From: Rhodoferax sp. | GTDB taxonomy: Bacteria > Pseudomonadota > Gammaproteobacteria > Burkholderiales > Burkholderiaceae_C | Assembly: GCA_023231075.1 (NCBI GenBank) | Contig: JALNWC010000048.1 | Location: 1-11,399 of the forward strand | Direction: 5' to 3' | Length of the DNA: 11,399 bases | Shown here: positions 1-6,979 of the stretch, one piece after another | Layout: every line of letters begins with the position of its first letter | Position numbering within the stretch: position 1 is the stretch's first letter | Notes under the pieces: generated by a model | The model's input: the letters and a program-made list of their open reading frames with translations, nothing else | Told to the model about the DNA's origin: nothing | The model's database searches: none | Made by a program: the position numbers and the translations under genes

Positions 1-783
1 ACCGGCACCCTGTGTCTGGTCGAGAACGAAGGCAACGGCCGCATGTGCACCACCGTGCCCAAGGTGCACATTGCCATCACCGGCATTGAGAAAGTGGTGG
101 AAAAGCTGGAACACGTGCCGCCGCTCTACAGCCTGTTGTCGCGCTCGGCCACGGGTCAGGCGGTCACCACCTATTTCAACCTGATCAGCGGCCCGCGCCA
201 GCCCGGTGAAAAAGATGGCCCGGAAGAAGTGCATCTGATCCTGCTCGACAACGGCCGCACCCAGGCCTATGCCGATGAGGAACTGCGCGAAACCCTCAAG
301 TGCATCCGCTGCGGCGCCTGCATGAACCACTGCCCGGTGTACGCGCGCATTGGCGGCCACGCCTACGGCACCCCCTATCCGGGCCCGATCGGCGCCATCA
401 TCTCGCCGCACATGCTGGGGCTGGACGCCACCTACCCGCTGGCCTTTGCCTCGACCCTGTGCGGCGCCTGTGTGGAGGTGTGCCCGGTCAAGATCCCGAT
501 CACCGACATCCTGGTGCGCCTGCGCAACGAATCGCAAGCCAAGCCCGAGAGCGAAGACGCCACCTTGCGCGGCAGCGGCGCCGGGCGCACCGTGGCCGGC
601 AGCGCGGTCTGGAATGTCTGGGCGCAAGTCTATGGCCGCACCGGCCTGTACAAGCTGGCGTCGTGGTTCATGAGTCGGGGCCGCGCCCTGTCACCGTCCG
701 ACCAGGGCGCCTGGACGCGCAGCCGCACCCCGCTGGTGCCCGCGCCCAAGCGTTTGCGCGACTTGCTCAAAGAGCGAAAATAG
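1..783 (+). CDS. lutB: LutB-type lactate utilisation iron-sulfur protein, C-terminal part (5' end outside window)
   Basis: The reading frame is open from the first base, so about 260 C-terminal residues are present. E. coli YkgF, a family member, has about 475. The first residues (GTLCLVENEGNGRMCTTVPK) are the end of the LUD domain. Two ferredoxin-like cluster motifs follow: CIRCGACMNHCP at partial residues 101-112 (Cys 101, 104, 107, 111) and CGACVEVCP with Cys 154, 157, 161. The tail, with WTRSRTP and RLRDLLKERK, matches the DUF3390 end typical of LutB/LldF. In this family LutB works with LutA and LutC in cytoplasmic or membrane-linked oxidation of L-lactate to pyruvate, passing electrons through its clusters. 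No lutC follows; the next gene is a nitroreductase, so lutA and lutC, if present, lie upstream or elsewhere. Identification is firm; the substrate is inferred from the family. Confidence 0.93.
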   Translation, partial: TGTLCLVENEGNGRMCTTVPKVHIAITGIEKVVEKLEHVPPLYSLLSRSATGQAVTTYFNLISGPRQPGEKDGPEEVHLILLDNGRTQAYADEELRETLKCIRCGACMNHCPVYARIGGHAYGTPYPGPIGAIISPHMLGLDATYPLAFASTLCGACVEVCPVKIPITDILVRLRNESQAKPESEDATLRGSGAGRTVAGSAVWNVWAQVYGRTGLYKLASWFMSRGRALSPSDQGAWTRSRTPLVPAPKRLRDLLKERK

Positions 784-809
784 TGGCTCCTGATCCCTCA
801 AATCAATTT

Positions 810-816
810 GGAGAAA
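810..816 (+). promoter_or_regulatory. Shine-Dalgarno that fixes a TTG start for the nitroreductase
   Basis: GGAGAAA at 810-816 lies 5 nt before the TTG at 822-824, or 8 nt counted from GGAG. The frame has no ATG in this stretch. Its first ATG is well inside the conserved flavin-binding region, at codon 24, so the TTG with this ribosome site is the best start. A GTG at 783 overlapping the lutB stop is in frame but has no comparable site. Confidence 0.6.
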
Positions 817-821
817 CGCTT

Positions 822-1547
822 TTGTCCACCGAGAACTTTCCCGATGCCGATCGGCATGTCGCCATCGTCGACTCCGCCATCACCTCGCGCATGTCCACCC
901 GCGCCTTTACCCGCCAAGCCGTGCCGCAGCAGATGCTGCAGGACATCCTGCAGGTGGCAAGCCGGGCGCCTTCGGGCACCAACACCCAACCCTGGAAGGT
1001 GTATGTGCTGCAGGGCCAGAGCCGTGACAGCCTGGTGGACAAGGTCTGTGCCGCCCATGATGCGCTGCGTGCCAACCCGGCGCTGGCCGCCCAGTACCGC
1101 GAAGAATATGACTATTACCCCGAAAAGTGGGTGAGTCCCTACATCGACCGGCGCCGCGAAAATGGCTGGGGCCTGTACAACTTGCTCGGCATCGGCAAGG
1201 GCGACAAGGACAAGATGCACGCGCAGCACCAACGTAACTACCGGTTTTTTGACGCGCCGGTCGGCCTGATGTTCACCATCGACCGCGTCATGGGGCGCGG
1301 CTCGCTGCTTGATTACGGCATGTTCCTGCAGAACATCATGGTGGCGGCGCGCGCCCGTGGCCTGCATACCTGCCCGCAGGCGGCCTGGAACGGTTTTGCC
1401 AGCATCATCATGCCGCACCTTGGCGCGGGTGCTGATGAAAAGCTGCTATGCGGCATGTCGCTGGGTTACGCTGATGCCGATCAGCCGGTGAACAGCTTCC
1501 ACACCCCGCGCGTGCCCGTGTCAGAGTTCACCCACTGGCTGGACTGA
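822..1547 (+). CDS. Nitroreductase-family FMN oxidoreductase
   Basis: A protein of 241 residues if translation starts at TTG 822, the usual size for the nitroreductase fold. Near the N-terminus, SRMSTRAF (22-29) resembles the FMN-phosphate-binding R-x-S-x-R-x-F element. The family signature APSGTNTQPWKVYVL follows at about 49-63. A C-terminal LGYADADQPVNSF segment corresponds to the usual LGYP-like element. There is no signal peptide or membrane helix, so it should be cytoplasmic. Members use NAD(P)H and FMN to reduce nitroaromatics, quinones or related compounds; the native substrate cannot be read from sequence. It follows lutB by 38 bp on the same strand and may be co-transcribed, but a functional link to lactate oxidation is not shown. 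The larger open frame running back to 300 is a high-GC artefact overlapping lutB. Family sure; start moderately sure. Confidence 0.88.
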   Translation: MSTENFPDADRHVAIVDSAITSRMSTRAFTRQAVPQQMLQDILQVASRAPSGTNTQPWKVYVLQGQSRDSLVDKVCAAHDALRANPALAAQYREEYDYYPEKWVSPYIDRRRENGWGLYNLLGIGKGDKDKMHAQHQRNYRFFDAPVGLMFTIDRVMGRGSLLDYGMFLQNIMVAARARGLHTCPQAAWNGFASIIMPHLGAGADEKLLCGMSLGYADADQPVNSFHTPRVPVSEFTHWLD

Positions 1548-1554
1548 GATAACA

Positions 1555-1630
1555 GGGCCATCGCGGCGAGGGCGCCGCTCCCACAAGAATCTCGATGCCT
1601 TTGTGGGAGGCCCGCCTCGGGCCGATGGCT
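1555..1630. repeat. REPIN-like doublet: two inverted REP-type hairpins
   Basis: This element fills most of the gap between the convergent nitroreductase and bamC genes. Outer arms pair: GCCATCG 1557-1563 with CGATGGC 1623-1629. Inner arms pair: CTCCCACAA 1578-1586 with TTGTGGGAG 1601-1609, around a 14-nt spacer (1587-1600). Each half also has its own hairpin: GCGGCG/CGCCGC at 1563-1568 and 1573-1578 with loop AGGG, and GGCCCG/CGGGCC at 1609-1614 and 1618-1623 with loop CCT. Read outward from the spacer, each half has the form TGTGGGAG-(GC hairpin)-CGATGG, close to the TGTGGGAGC...GCGATGG REP type known from Pseudomonas and other Proteobacteria. Such pairs are REPINs, mobilised in trans by RAYT (Y1-type) transposases; none is encoded here. 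It may also protect or end the converging transcripts, but no T-run follows either hairpin. Confidence 0.8.
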
Positions 1631-1646
1631 CACGTTTTCCGGGACC

Positions 1647-2729
1647 TTACTTGAGGTCGTCCGCCAGCACTTTCACGATGCGCTGGGCGTCTGCGGCGGC
1701 GGCAGGGCTGCCATCGGCGTTGTGTACCGACACCGTGCTCGTCGTGCCCTGGCTCAGCACTGAAATCCTGAACTTTTGCGGTGCACTGTCGGGTTTGTCA
1801 GAACCAAAGAGTTTGCCGAAGAAGCCAGGTTCGGCCTTGTCTGCCTTGGGCGCCACATAGCGCACAAAGTAAATGCCTTTGCTGCGGTCACGGTCTTCGA
1901 CGGTGAAGTTGGTGCGGTCCAGCGCCAGACCCACCCGGCGCCAGGCGCGGTCAAATTCGTCGTCGAGGCGCAGCACGGGCTGGCCGTTGACGGTCTCAAT
2001 CCGGGCGACCTGGCTTGTCGGCCCGGCCGCGACCAGGGCTTTGGATTGTTCTTCGGAAATGCCCAGCTTGACCATCAGGCGGCGCAAAAATTCGGCTTCG
2101 AGCTCGGGGTCGGCCGCGCGGGGTTGCCACACGGTCTGGTCTTTGCTGGCGCCGCTGTAAACCTCGATCATGCCGCGGTGGCTGATGAAGATGTCGGTGC
2201 CGCCGCTGGCGTTGCGCTCCAGACGGGTGCGGAATTTGTCGCGCTCACCGGTGGAATACAGCGAATCAAAGACCTTGCCAATGGTGCTGCGGATGATGTC
2301 CTGCGGGATTTTGGCCCGGTTTTCAGCCCAGTCGGTTTCCATGATGCCCAGATTGGCCTGGTCCATCACCAGCAAAAAGCCGTTTTCGATCCAGAAGTCT
2401 TTGACGGGCTCCCACAATTTGTCGGCCGGTCGGCTGATCACCAGCCAGCGCTGGGTGCCGGCACGCTCGATGCGCACATCGCCCAGGGACGTTGCCGCCG
2501 TGGGCGTGGCTTGTGTCGCCAACTGACCGATTTGAAAGCTGGAGGCGCTGACTGCAGCACCAGGTACGGCATAACGCGATTCGCGCGACAGCTGGGTCAG
2601 GTCGGGAGGCACTTCAAGTGTGGGCGCCTTGCCGGCGCTCTTGTAGTCCACCTTGTCGGTTTCCAGCACCGAGCAGGCGCCCAGTGTCAGGGTCAGGCCA
2701 AGGATTACAAGTCTGGAAAAAGGGTTCAC
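1647..2729 (-). CDS. bamC: BamC (NlpB) outer-membrane lipoprotein, beta-barrel assembly machine
   Basis: A 360-residue protein starting at GTG 2729, close to E. coli BamC (344). A lipoprotein signal peptide ends in LGAC with the lipidated cysteine at residue 19. A flexible N-terminal stretch (20-85), which in E. coli BamC wraps BamD, is followed by two helix-grip domains, roughly 90-215 and 240-358. Conserved elements include RWLVISRPADKLWEPVKDFW (94-113), ETDWAENRAKIP (131-142) and STGERDKFRTRLER (159-172). BamC is an accessory subunit that stabilises the BamABCDE complex folding beta-barrel proteins into the outer membrane. It lies 57 bp after dapA on the same strand, the same dapA-bamC linkage as in E. 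coli, which supports the call. A serine/alanine-rich stretch at about 320-350 precedes the C-terminus. It is the last gene of the minus-strand cluster and ends next to the REPIN. Confidence 0.92.
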   Translation of the reverse strand: MNPFSRLVILGLTLTLGACSVLETDKVDYKSAGKAPTLEVPPDLTQLSRESRYAVPGAAVSASSFQIGQLATQATPTAATSLGDVRIERAGTQRWLVISRPADKLWEPVKDFWIENGFLLVMDQANLGIMETDWAENRAKIPQDIIRSTIGKVFDSLYSTGERDKFRTRLERNASGGTDIFISHRGMIEVYSGASKDQTVWQPRAADPELEAEFLRRLMVKLGISEEQSKALVAAGPTSQVARIETVNGQPVLRLDDEFDRAWRRVGLALDRTNFTVEDRDRSKGIYFVRYVAPKADKAEPGFFGKLFGSDKPDSAPQKFRISVLSQGTTSTVSVHNADGSPAAAADAQRIVKVLADDLK

Positions 2730-2734
2730 AAAAA

Positions 2735-2740
2735 TTCCTT
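2735..2740 (-). promoter_or_regulatory. Shine-Dalgarno of bamC supporting a GTG start
   Basis: On the minus strand AAGGAA is followed by five T residues and then GTG at 2729. The site and spacing are good, and this start gives a complete lipoprotein signal peptide, so GTG is preferred over internal starts. Confidence 0.7.
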
Positions 2741-2786
2741 CGGGTCAAAGATCAGTTCAACAGATGAAAAAAGGACCAGCCTGGCG

Positions 2787-3680
2787 TCAAAGCAGGCCAA
2801 GGTCGCGCAAGGCAGCTTCCACTATCGGCACGTTGGCGGGGCTCAGCTCCGTCATGGGCAGACGCAGGGTGCCACCGCACAGGTTCATGCGCGCCACGGC
2901 CCATTTCACCGGAATGGGGTTGGCTTCGACAAACAGGTTCTTGTGCAGCGGCATCAACTTGAATTGGATTTCCATGGCGCGTTTCACATCGCCGGCGAGG
3001 GCGGCCAGGCACAGCTGGTGCATCAGGCGCGGGGCCACATTGGCCGTGACGCTGATGTTGCCATGGCCACCGCACAGCATCAACGCCACGGCAGTGGGGT
3101 CATCGCCTGAGTAAATGGCAAAGTGCTTGGGGGCTTCACGAATCAGCCATTGGGCCCGGTCGATGTTGCCGGTGGCTTCCTTGATGCCCACGATGCCGGG
3201 CACCTGGGCCAGGCGCAACGCCGTTTCAATGGCCATGTCTGCCATCGTGCGCCCGGGCACGTTGTACAGCACCATGGGCAGGTCAACGGCTTCGGCGATG
3301 GCCTTGAAGTGCTGGTACTGCCCTTCCTGGGTCGGCTTGTTGTAGTAAGGCACCACCTGCAACTGGTAATCCGCGCCCACTTTTTTTGCGAATTTGGTCA
3401 GTTCAACGGCTTCGGCGGTGCAGTTGGAGCCGCAGCCGGCCATGATCGGCACGCGTTTGTTGGCCTGCTCTACGGCGACACGGATGATTTCGCGGTGCTC
3501 TTCGACGCTGACGGTGGGCGATTCACCAGTGGTGCCGACCACGCCAATGCAATCCGTTCCCTCGGCAATGTGCCAGTCGATCAGTTTGCGCAGCGCCGGG
3601 TAGTCCACGCTGCCGTCAGGGTGCATGGGGGTGACCAGGGCAACAATACTGCCGGTGAGAGTAGGCTTTGGATGTGACAT
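2787..3680 (-). CDS. dapA: 4-hydroxy-tetrahydrodipicolinate synthase DapA
   Basis: A 297-residue (beta/alpha)8-barrel enzyme, close to the 292 of E. coli DapA, starting at ATG. It condenses pyruvate with L-aspartate semialdehyde to 4-hydroxy-tetrahydrodipicolinate, the first committed step of the diaminopimelate/lysine pathway in the cytoplasm. By position, active-site residues are all present: GTTGES at 49-54 with Thr50-Thr51, VVPYYNKPTQEG with Tyr113, the YNVPGRT motif at 139-145 (Tyr139, Arg144), and the Schiff-base lysine Lys167 in GIKEATGN. The segment GADYQLQVVPYYN differs slightly from the more common GADG-type sequence. It lies 27 bp after the methyltransferase and 57 bp before bamC. 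A TAAAAT hexamer on the minus strand at 3715-3710 could be a promoter -10 of its own, but no clear -35 is seen. No strong Shine-Dalgarno precedes the ATG. Confidence 0.96.
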   Translation of the reverse strand: MSHPKPTLTGSIVALVTPMHPDGSVDYPALRKLIDWHIAEGTDCIGVVGTTGESPTVSVEEHREIIRVAVEQANKRVPIMAGCGSNCTAEAVELTKFAKKVGADYQLQVVPYYNKPTQEGQYQHFKAIAEAVDLPMVLYNVPGRTMADMAIETALRLAQVPGIVGIKEATGNIDRAQWLIREAPKHFAIYSGDDPTAVALMLCGGHGNISVTANVAPRLMHQLCLAALAGDVKRAMEIQFKLMPLHKNLFVEANPIPVKWAVARMNLCGGTLRLPMTELSPANVPIVEAALRDLGLL

Positions 3681-3707
3681 CTTGTGCAGGGTAAATAGAT
3701 TAGCCGC

Positions 3708-4283
3708 TCATTTTAGCGAGAGTGGGTAGCGCGTGGGTGGCCGACCGGCTTCAGGGGCATGCGGCTGCCTGAAAGCCGCAATGCGTTGCACAAAGCGTTC
3801 CGGGCGCGGCAAAAAACCATCCTCAAACGCCACCATGCGCAGGCTCTGGCACAACTGCAGCAATTCGCCCGTGTGCAGCAAAAAATCGGGCCGGGCCGGT
3901 TTGCCCACGGTCTCGTTGCCCTGGGCAAAGGTTTCATAAAGCAGCAAGCCACCCGGTGCCAGACTGTGCAGCAGCACCGGAAACAGCGGTCGCCACAGGT
4001 AATTGGTGACCAGCACCACGTCGAAGGGCTGTGGCAAACCGTGCTGCATCAGGGGCCAGGGGCCGCCTTCGATGTCGGCCTGGACCGTGTCGCCGTAGTG
4101 GCTGGCCTCGGCCAGTGCCTCCGCCGAGCGGTCGATGCCGGTGCAATGGCAGCCCAGATTTGCCAGCCATGCCATGTGGCGCCCCGAGCCGCAAGCCACG
4201 TCCAGCACGCGCGCACCGGGTGGCATCAGGTGCTGCCAGCGTTGCACCCAGTCAGAGGGCGCGCTCAAATGGTGATCCGACAC
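3708..4283 (-). CDS. Class I SAM-dependent methyltransferase, substrate unknown
   Basis: A 191-residue protein if started at GTG 4283 (MSDHHLSAPSDW). Motif I for S-adenosylmethionine binding is VLDVACGSGR at 26-35, the ribose-binding acidic residue is Asp51 in TGIDRS, and Asp70 in VQADIEGGPW serves as motif II. VTNYLWRPL (92-100) and the APGGLLLYETF strand (109-119) complete the Rossmann-like fold. There is no signal peptide. It resembles the small TehB/UbiE-like cytoplasmic methyltransferases often annotated only as class I, and I cannot name its substrate. The chosen GTG overlaps the TAG stop of the preceding 41-codon ORF by one base (TAGTG), suggesting translational coupling. An in-frame GTG at 4298 would add five residues and overlap that ORF by 16 bases. 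dapA follows after 27 bp. Confidence 0.85.
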   Translation of the reverse strand: MSDHHLSAPSDWVQRWQHLMPPGARVLDVACGSGRHMAWLANLGCHCTGIDRSAEALAEASHYGDTVQADIEGGPWPLMQHGLPQPFDVVLVTNYLWRPLFPVLLHSLAPGGLLLYETFAQGNETVGKPARPDFLLHTGELLQLCQSLRMVAFEDGFLPRPERFVQRIAAFRQPHAPEAGRPPTRYPLSLK

Positions 4284-4408
4284 TAAAAGCAACCCCACAC
4301 CTGATTGGTCAGCGTCATGACAAAGTCGGTCCGGGTGTACATGGCAAACACCAGCCCCAGCACCACCGCCAAGCCGGTGTAGAGCAAGACTTTCTGGACC
4401 GGTTTCAT
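4283..4408 (-). CDS. 41-residue single-helix membrane protein, unknown function
   Basis: A short ORF starting at ATG 4408, four bases after the MFS stop, and ending in a TAG that shares one base with the methyltransferase GTG start. It begins MKPVQKVLLYTG; residues 8-24 form one hydrophobic helix (LLYTGLAVVLGLVFAMY). A polar segment with TRTDF follows, and the last residues are NQVWGCF, ending in Cys-Phe. The basic N-terminus suggests the start of the chain is cytoplasmic. A purine-rich GGGGG stretch lies 9 bases before the ATG. Tight packing on both sides and a sensible membrane-protein composition argue that it is real. I do not recognise the family. It might assist the MFS carrier or be an independent small membrane protein; both are guesses. 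Confidence 0.6.
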   Translation of the reverse strand: MKPVQKVLLYTGLAVVLGLVFAMYTRTDFVMTLTNQVWGCF

Positions 4409-4412
4409 GGCA

Positions 4413-5633
4413 TCAGGCCCCCTGAGGCACAGGCGTGCGCACAATGGCGGCTTCCTTGATCGGCAAATTGACCAGCGCGGCCAGCACGCCCAGGGCAATC
4501 GCGATGTACCAGACGATGTCGTAACTGCCGGTGCGGTCAAACAAATAGCCGCCCAGCCAGACCCCCATGAAGGAGCCGATCTGGTGGCTGAAAAAGACAA
4601 AGCCACCGAGCATGGACAAATGCGCCACGCCAAAAATCTGCGCCACCATGGCATTGGTCGGTGGCACGGTGGACAGCCACAGCAGGCCGATGACCGCAGA
4701 GAACACATAGACGCTCATGGGCGACAAGGGCACCAGCAAAAAGATGCTGATGACGACAGCGCGCGTCAAGTAAATGAAGGCCAGAATGTATTTCTTTTGC
4801 ATGCGCTGGCCCAGCACGCCTGCGGCATAGGAGCCAAACACATTGAACAGGCCAATCAGCGCCAGCGAATAGCTGGCCACGCTGGACGCGAGTCCCTGGT
4901 CTTTCAGGTAGCTCGGCATGTGCACACCAATGAACACCACCTGGAAACCACAGACAAAATAACCGGCCATCAGCAACTGGAAGCTGCGGTAGCGAAAGGC
5001 CTCACGCAGCGCTTGCATGATGGACTGCTCGCGGAAATGCCCGGCGCCGCCCCTGAAGCCCGGCTCACGCAAACTCCAGGCCAGCGGCATGATCAGCAGC
5101 GCGGCCAGCGCCAGCGCCACCAGGGCCTGTTGCCAGCCCAGGCTGTCGATCAGGAAACCTTCGGTCGGCACCATCAGGAACTGGCCAAAGGAGCCCGCCG
5201 CCGCCGCCACGCCCATGGCCCAGGAGCGCTTGCTGGCGCTGATGTTGCGGCCAATGACACCGTAAATGATGGCGTAAGTGGTGCCCGCCTGGGCCATGCC
5301 AATCAGCACGCCTGCGCTCAGGCTCAGCAGCAGCGCCGTGGTGGCATAAGCCATGCCCAACAGCCCCAGGGCATACAGCAGCGCACCCCCCACGATGACG
5401 CGGAAAGCGCCAAAGCGGTCGGCCAGCATGCCGGCAAAAATGCCGGTCAATCCCCAGGTCAGATTTTGAACGGCCAGGGCAAAAGCAAAGGTTTCGCGGT
5501 TCCATTCCAGGCTCTGCGTCATGGGTTGCAGCCACAGCCCGAAGCCGTGGCGGATACCCATGGAAATCGTGACGATGGCGGCGCCGCACGCCAGCACCTG
5601 GGTCATGGAGAGTTTTTTGGCGGAATGCGGCAT
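4413..5633 (-). CDS. MFS transporter, monocarboxylate/OFA-like, substrate unknown
   Basis: A 406-residue polytopic inner-membrane protein, the usual size for a 12-helix major facilitator. The signature loop between helices 2 and 3 is GMLADRFGAFRV at 68-79. Residues 28-62 (RHGFGLWLQPMTQSLEWNRE, then FAFALAVQNLTW) resemble the helix 1-2 region of bacterial carriers related to monocarboxylate and oxalate/formate antiporters. A cytoplasmic central loop lies at about 188-215 (SLREPGFRGGAGHFREQ). The C-terminal half repeats the six-helix plan and ends in IKEAAIVRTPVPQGA. The substrate cannot be assigned; a carboxylate is a reasonable guess. Start: ATG 5633, with no Shine-Dalgarno and a TATATT hexamer just upstream; ATG at codon 10 is an alternative. 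It follows the binding-protein gene by 44 bp and precedes the small membrane ORF by 4 bp. Confidence 0.88.
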   Translation of the reverse strand: MPHSAKKLSMTQVLACGAAIVTISMGIRHGFGLWLQPMTQSLEWNRETFAFALAVQNLTWGLTGIFAGMLADRFGAFRVIVGGALLYALGLLGMAYATTALLLSLSAGVLIGMAQAGTTYAIIYGVIGRNISASKRSWAMGVAAAAGSFGQFLMVPTEGFLIDSLGWQQALVALALAALLIMPLAWSLREPGFRGGAGHFREQSIMQALREAFRYRSFQLLMAGYFVCGFQVVFIGVHMPSYLKDQGLASSVASYSLALIGLFNVFGSYAAGVLGQRMQKKYILAFIYLTRAVVISIFLLVPLSPMSVYVFSAVIGLLWLSTVPPTNAMVAQIFGVAHLSMLGGFVFFSHQIGSFMGVWLGGYLFDRTGSYDIVWYIAIALGVLAALVNLPIKEAAIVRTPVPQGA

Positions 5634-5639
5634 GCGTGG

Positions 5640-5645
5640 AATATA
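5640..5645 (-). promoter_or_regulatory. Possible -10 box of a leaderless MFS transcript
   Basis: On the minus strand TATATT ends 6 bases before the ATG at 5633. The usual spacing from a -10 box would put transcription start at or next to the A of that ATG. No good -35 is found 16-18 bases upstream, and no ribosome site lies between box and start codon. Weak call. Confidence 0.3.
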
Positions 5646-5677
5646 CCGAACTGGACCCGCACTGCGCCTGCGAACCC

Positions 5678-6829
5678 TTAATTCATTTCAGCGCGCACAT
5701 TGTTCTTGAACACATAAAGCGTCACCGCGGGTACGGTCAACTCCCCTTTTGGTGTGAACGCGATGTTGGCGGTGATGCCCTTGAGCTTGGTTTTCCCGAT
5801 GAACGGGGCATAGACCACGGGGTCAACCGACTTGGCGCGTTTCATGGCATCGACCAAAACGAAGGTCGCATCGTAGGCATAAGGGCTGTAAATCTGGAAC
5901 TGGCCGGGGAAGCGGGCGTCGTATTTTTTCTTCCAGGCTGCGCCCCCCTGCATTTTTTCGACCGAGGCACCGCCGGTGGCACAGGTCACGTTTTTCAGCG
6001 TGGGTGCCTTGCTGGCCAACGCGCCGAGCTTCTCGGTGCACAGGCCGTCACCGCCAAAAAACTTGACATTGGCCATGCCCAACTGGTCCATCTGGCGCAG
6101 CATCGGGCCGGCCTGGGAGTCCAGACCACCGTAAAAGACGGCATCTGGTTTCTTGCTCTTGATGTTGGTCAGGATGGCCATGAAATCGGTGGCCTTGTCG
6201 GTGGTGAATTCCTCGGCTACGACCTGCATGCCCTTTTGCCTGGCGGTGGCCTTGAAGACGTTGGCCAGGCCCTGGCCATAGGCTGTGCGGTCGTCAATCA
6301 CGGCGACCGTTTTGAGTTTGAGCTTGTCACTGGCATGCACGGCCAGCGCCGCACCCAGGGCGTTGTCGTCGGCAATCAGGCGGAAGGTGGTGGCGTAGCC
6401 GCGCTTGGTCACGTCAGGGTTGGTGGCGGCCACGGTGATGTGCGGCAAATCGCATTTGTTGTACACCGAGGAAGCCGGGATGGTGGTGCCCGACTGCAGG
6501 TGCCCCACCACGCCCGCGACTTTGGAGTCGCACAGCTTTTGTGCCACGGCGGTGGCTTGACGCGGATCGCCTGCGTCGTCCTCGGCTGCCAGTTCGAACT
6601 TGATCTTCTTGCCGTTAATGACGATACCCTGGGTGTTGATTTCGTCGATCGCCATGCGCACGCCGTTTTCGGTGTCCTTGCCGATGTGGGCAATGCCACC
6701 CGAGGTGGGGCCGGCGTGGGCAATGCGCACCGTCTGCACGTCCTGGGCGCCGGCCAGGCCAGCGGTCAGAGCCAACACGGCAACGGCAGTGAGACGAAGT
6801 GAAACGGAATGGTTTTGGGTAAGCTGCAT
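5678..6829 (-). CDS. Periplasmic ABC substrate-binding protein, branched-chain amino acid (LivJ-like) family
   Basis: A 383-residue protein from ATG 6829. A TTG two codons upstream at 6835 is possible but not needed. A Sec signal peptide with hydrophobic core LTAVAVLALTAGLAGA probably ends after Ala28, before QDVQTVRIAH. The mature protein has the type I periplasmic-binding fold: VRIAHAGPTSGGIAHIGKD and ENGVRMAIDEIN near the start, GVVGHLQSGTTIPAS, then VAVIDDRTAYGQG and FYGGLDSQAGP. Four cysteines (KLCDS, NKCDL, GLCTE, VTCAT) could form two disulfides in the periplasm. The family feeds amino acids, amides or aromatic acids to Liv-type ABC permeases. No permease or ATPase gene is adjacent, so its partner must be elsewhere. 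It heads the minus-strand cluster and is divergent from parE. Exact ligand unknown. Confidence 0.92.
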   Translation of the reverse strand: MQLTQNHSVSLRLTAVAVLALTAGLAGAQDVQTVRIAHAGPTSGGIAHIGKDTENGVRMAIDEINTQGIVINGKKIKFELAAEDDAGDPRQATAVAQKLCDSKVAGVVGHLQSGTTIPASSVYNKCDLPHITVAATNPDVTKRGYATTFRLIADDNALGAALAVHASDKLKLKTVAVIDDRTAYGQGLANVFKATARQKGMQVVAEEFTTDKATDFMAILTNIKSKKPDAVFYGGLDSQAGPMLRQMDQLGMANVKFFGGDGLCTEKLGALASKAPTLKNVTCATGGASVEKMQGGAAWKKKYDARFPGQFQIYSPYAYDATFVLVDAMKRAKSVDPVVYAPFIGKTKLKGITANIAFTPKGELTVPAVTLYVFKNNVRAEMN

Positions 6830-6965
6830 GGTCAAAGGTCCGGGTTCATGTGAAAAATAAAGGGATACAGGGTTTTCCCTCGGCTCCGGATGTTACTCCG
6901 TGCCCGGCATCGCGCGCTTTAATTGAGGGCTGGGTATTTATCCAGTTGTAGCAAAGTTGCCTGAT

Positions 6966-6971
6966 TACAAT
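6966..6971 (+). promoter_or_regulatory. Possible -10 box of a leaderless or near-leaderless parE transcript
   Basis: TACAAT ends 8 bases before the parE ATG at 6980, so transcription would begin within a base or two of the start codon. A TTGTAG at 6946-6951 is only 14 bases away, too short for a standard -35 spacing. No Shine-Dalgarno is visible before the ATG. The rest of the 150-bp divergent region (6830-6979) holds only a 4-bp stem AGGG-TTTT-CCCT and no clear operator. Confidence 0.35.
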
Positions 6972-6979
6972 GCGCCGCT

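Noticed and set aside
300..821. Upstream extension of the nitroreductase frame into lutB
   Set aside because: It overlaps the iron-sulfur region of lutB in another frame, is Arg/Pro-rich and has no family features. The nitroreductase signature begins only after 822.
4407..5681. 424-codon plus-strand open frame opposite the MFS gene
   Set aside because: It is Gln/His/Arg-rich and antisense to a clear 12-helix transporter with motif A.
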